DNA of 64,000 nt. It comes from Nemertoderma westbladi. Its lineage: Eukaryota; Xenacoelomorpha; Nemertodermatida; Nemertodermatidae. A program made the position numbers and the translations under genes. Numbering within the stretch: the first letter of the stretch is position 1; every line of letters starts with the position of its first letter. Below the pieces are notes generated by a model. It was not told the origin of the DNA. It ran no database searches and was given only the letters and a program-made list of their open reading frames with translations. The stretch is taken from contig JAUCBJ010000941.1 in NCBI GenBank assembly GCA_032718475.1, forward strand, positions 1-64,000, read 5' to 3'. Below are positions 63,537-64,000 of this stretch, piece by piece.

Positions 63537-63770
63537 TTGCTTACTGGGCGGAAAAGCCAACCAACCACCAAGGTTAAGGCTGAATCACCAGCCGATCGCC
63601 TCAATGGTTGGAAAGCCCACTTTGAAAAGCTCCTCAATAATGACAGGGTATTGCCTGATAACTTTATAGAAGTAAAAGTGTCTGAGTCTGTACTCCCAGA
63701 TATTCCCATTGGCGATATATCCTTTGCAGAAGTGAAGGCTGCTGCAATTTTGTTGACAAGCCGGCACAGC
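63537..63770 (+). pseudogene. Non-LTR retrotransposon fragment (region before the RT palm)
   Basis: The plus strand encodes ESPADRLNGWKAHFEKLLNN, followed by SVLPDIPIGDISFAEVKAAA, resembling the segment just upstream of the RT core in RTE-like elements (RL..W..HF..LLN, then F...EV..A). It ends abruptly near the inverted-repeat arm. Confidence 0.7.
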
Positions 63771-63952
63771 ATTCTTAAAAATGCAGCTGCAATGCAGCAT
63801 GCCGATCCTAGTATTAGTACGTCGGCGGCCTATGAGCTAAGTAGCAAAGGTGAACGGACACTGACACTACTACAGTAGGCCTGCTACACTCTACTGTTGT
63901 ACTGATACTAGCTAATAAACCTTGAAGATGGTTGCTAAGCAATCGAATCTCA

Positions 63953-64000
63953 TGCCAACTACACACACATGCCAACTACACATATGCCAACTACACACAT
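63953..64000. repeat. Reversed copy of the 17-bp array at the window edge
   Basis: Units catgccaactacacacaca are the reverse complement of the array at 62038-62412. Only about three copies are inside the window. Confidence 0.9.

Larger units (their letters stand above)
62410..64000. repeat. Large inverted repeat enclosing about 1.26 kb
   Basis: The left arm (62410-62563, preceded by the 17-bp array) and right arm (63822-63955, followed by reversed 17-bp units to the window edge) are near-exact reverse complements. They share ttagctagtatcagtacaac, agagtgtagcaggcctactg and ctttgctacttagctcatag. The left arm has an extra 16 bp (ttgcttagcaacccat). The structure may extend past the window. Confidence 0.9.

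Overview
This window is animal (eukaryotic) genomic DNA. The main evidence is a 13-exon gene on the minus strand, with GT-AG introns and a nicotinic-type receptor core. It is embedded in AT-rich sequence with SINEs, LTR and non-LTR retroelement remains, DNA-transposon remains and very long minisatellites. A tRNA-derived SINE with a 'gtcgataaaatgagtacc' core resembles SINEs common in molluscan genomes, so I lean towards a marine invertebrate (perhaps a lophotrochozoan). The species cannot be fixed from sequence alone.

Main gene (minus strand, 46512 down to 9663). Exon 1 encodes a signal peptide. Exons 2-4 encode a complete six-cysteine C-type lectin-like domain (CTLD). Exons 5-8 encode a Cys-loop ligand-binding domain, exons 9-11 encode M1-M3 and the start of the cytoplasmic loop, exon 12 the rest of the loop, and exon 13 M4 and the stop. 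All 12 splice junctions keep phase, and the sum is 1938 nt (645 residues plus stop). Read as one gene, it predicts a secreted-type lectin domain fused in front of an alpha-type (vicinal-cysteine) nicotinic acetylcholine receptor subunit. I know of no described receptor with this architecture. It is my best candidate for something new here. The weak link is the lectin-to-receptor junction (exon 4 to 5), which needs transcript proof.

Introns. Intron 12 (9868-24166) holds a 12.7-kb BEL/Pao-type LTR element, antisense to the gene. It has 1155-bp LTRs differing at about 8 positions and a perfect 5-bp target duplication. It carries gag, zinc-knuckle and protease sequence, but reverse transcriptase and most of integrase are missing, so it is non-autonomous. 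Intron 11 holds diverged tandem families. Intron 9 is almost entirely a 12-bp array. Intron 8 is almost entirely a 31-bp array that runs to within about 10 bp of a splice acceptor. Intron 6 holds a 55-bp array and a non-LTR reverse transcriptase remnant broken by an inverted duplication.

Flanks. Downstream of the gene (1-9662) lie a 6.3-kb 29-bp array, a 63-bp array and a SINE. Upstream (46513-64000) lie a 42-bp array, three SINE copies around a non-LTR RT remnant, a 3.5-kb 22-bp array and a Ty3/Gypsy remnant split by a 6-kb 48-bp array in the polyprotein reading frame. At the right edge a large inverted repeat encloses a TIR element with an integrase-like fragment. Tandem arrays make up roughly 24 kb of the 64 kb. 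Nearly all long open frames inside them are artefacts of repeat units without stops. No rRNA, CRISPR or functional tRNA gene was seen.
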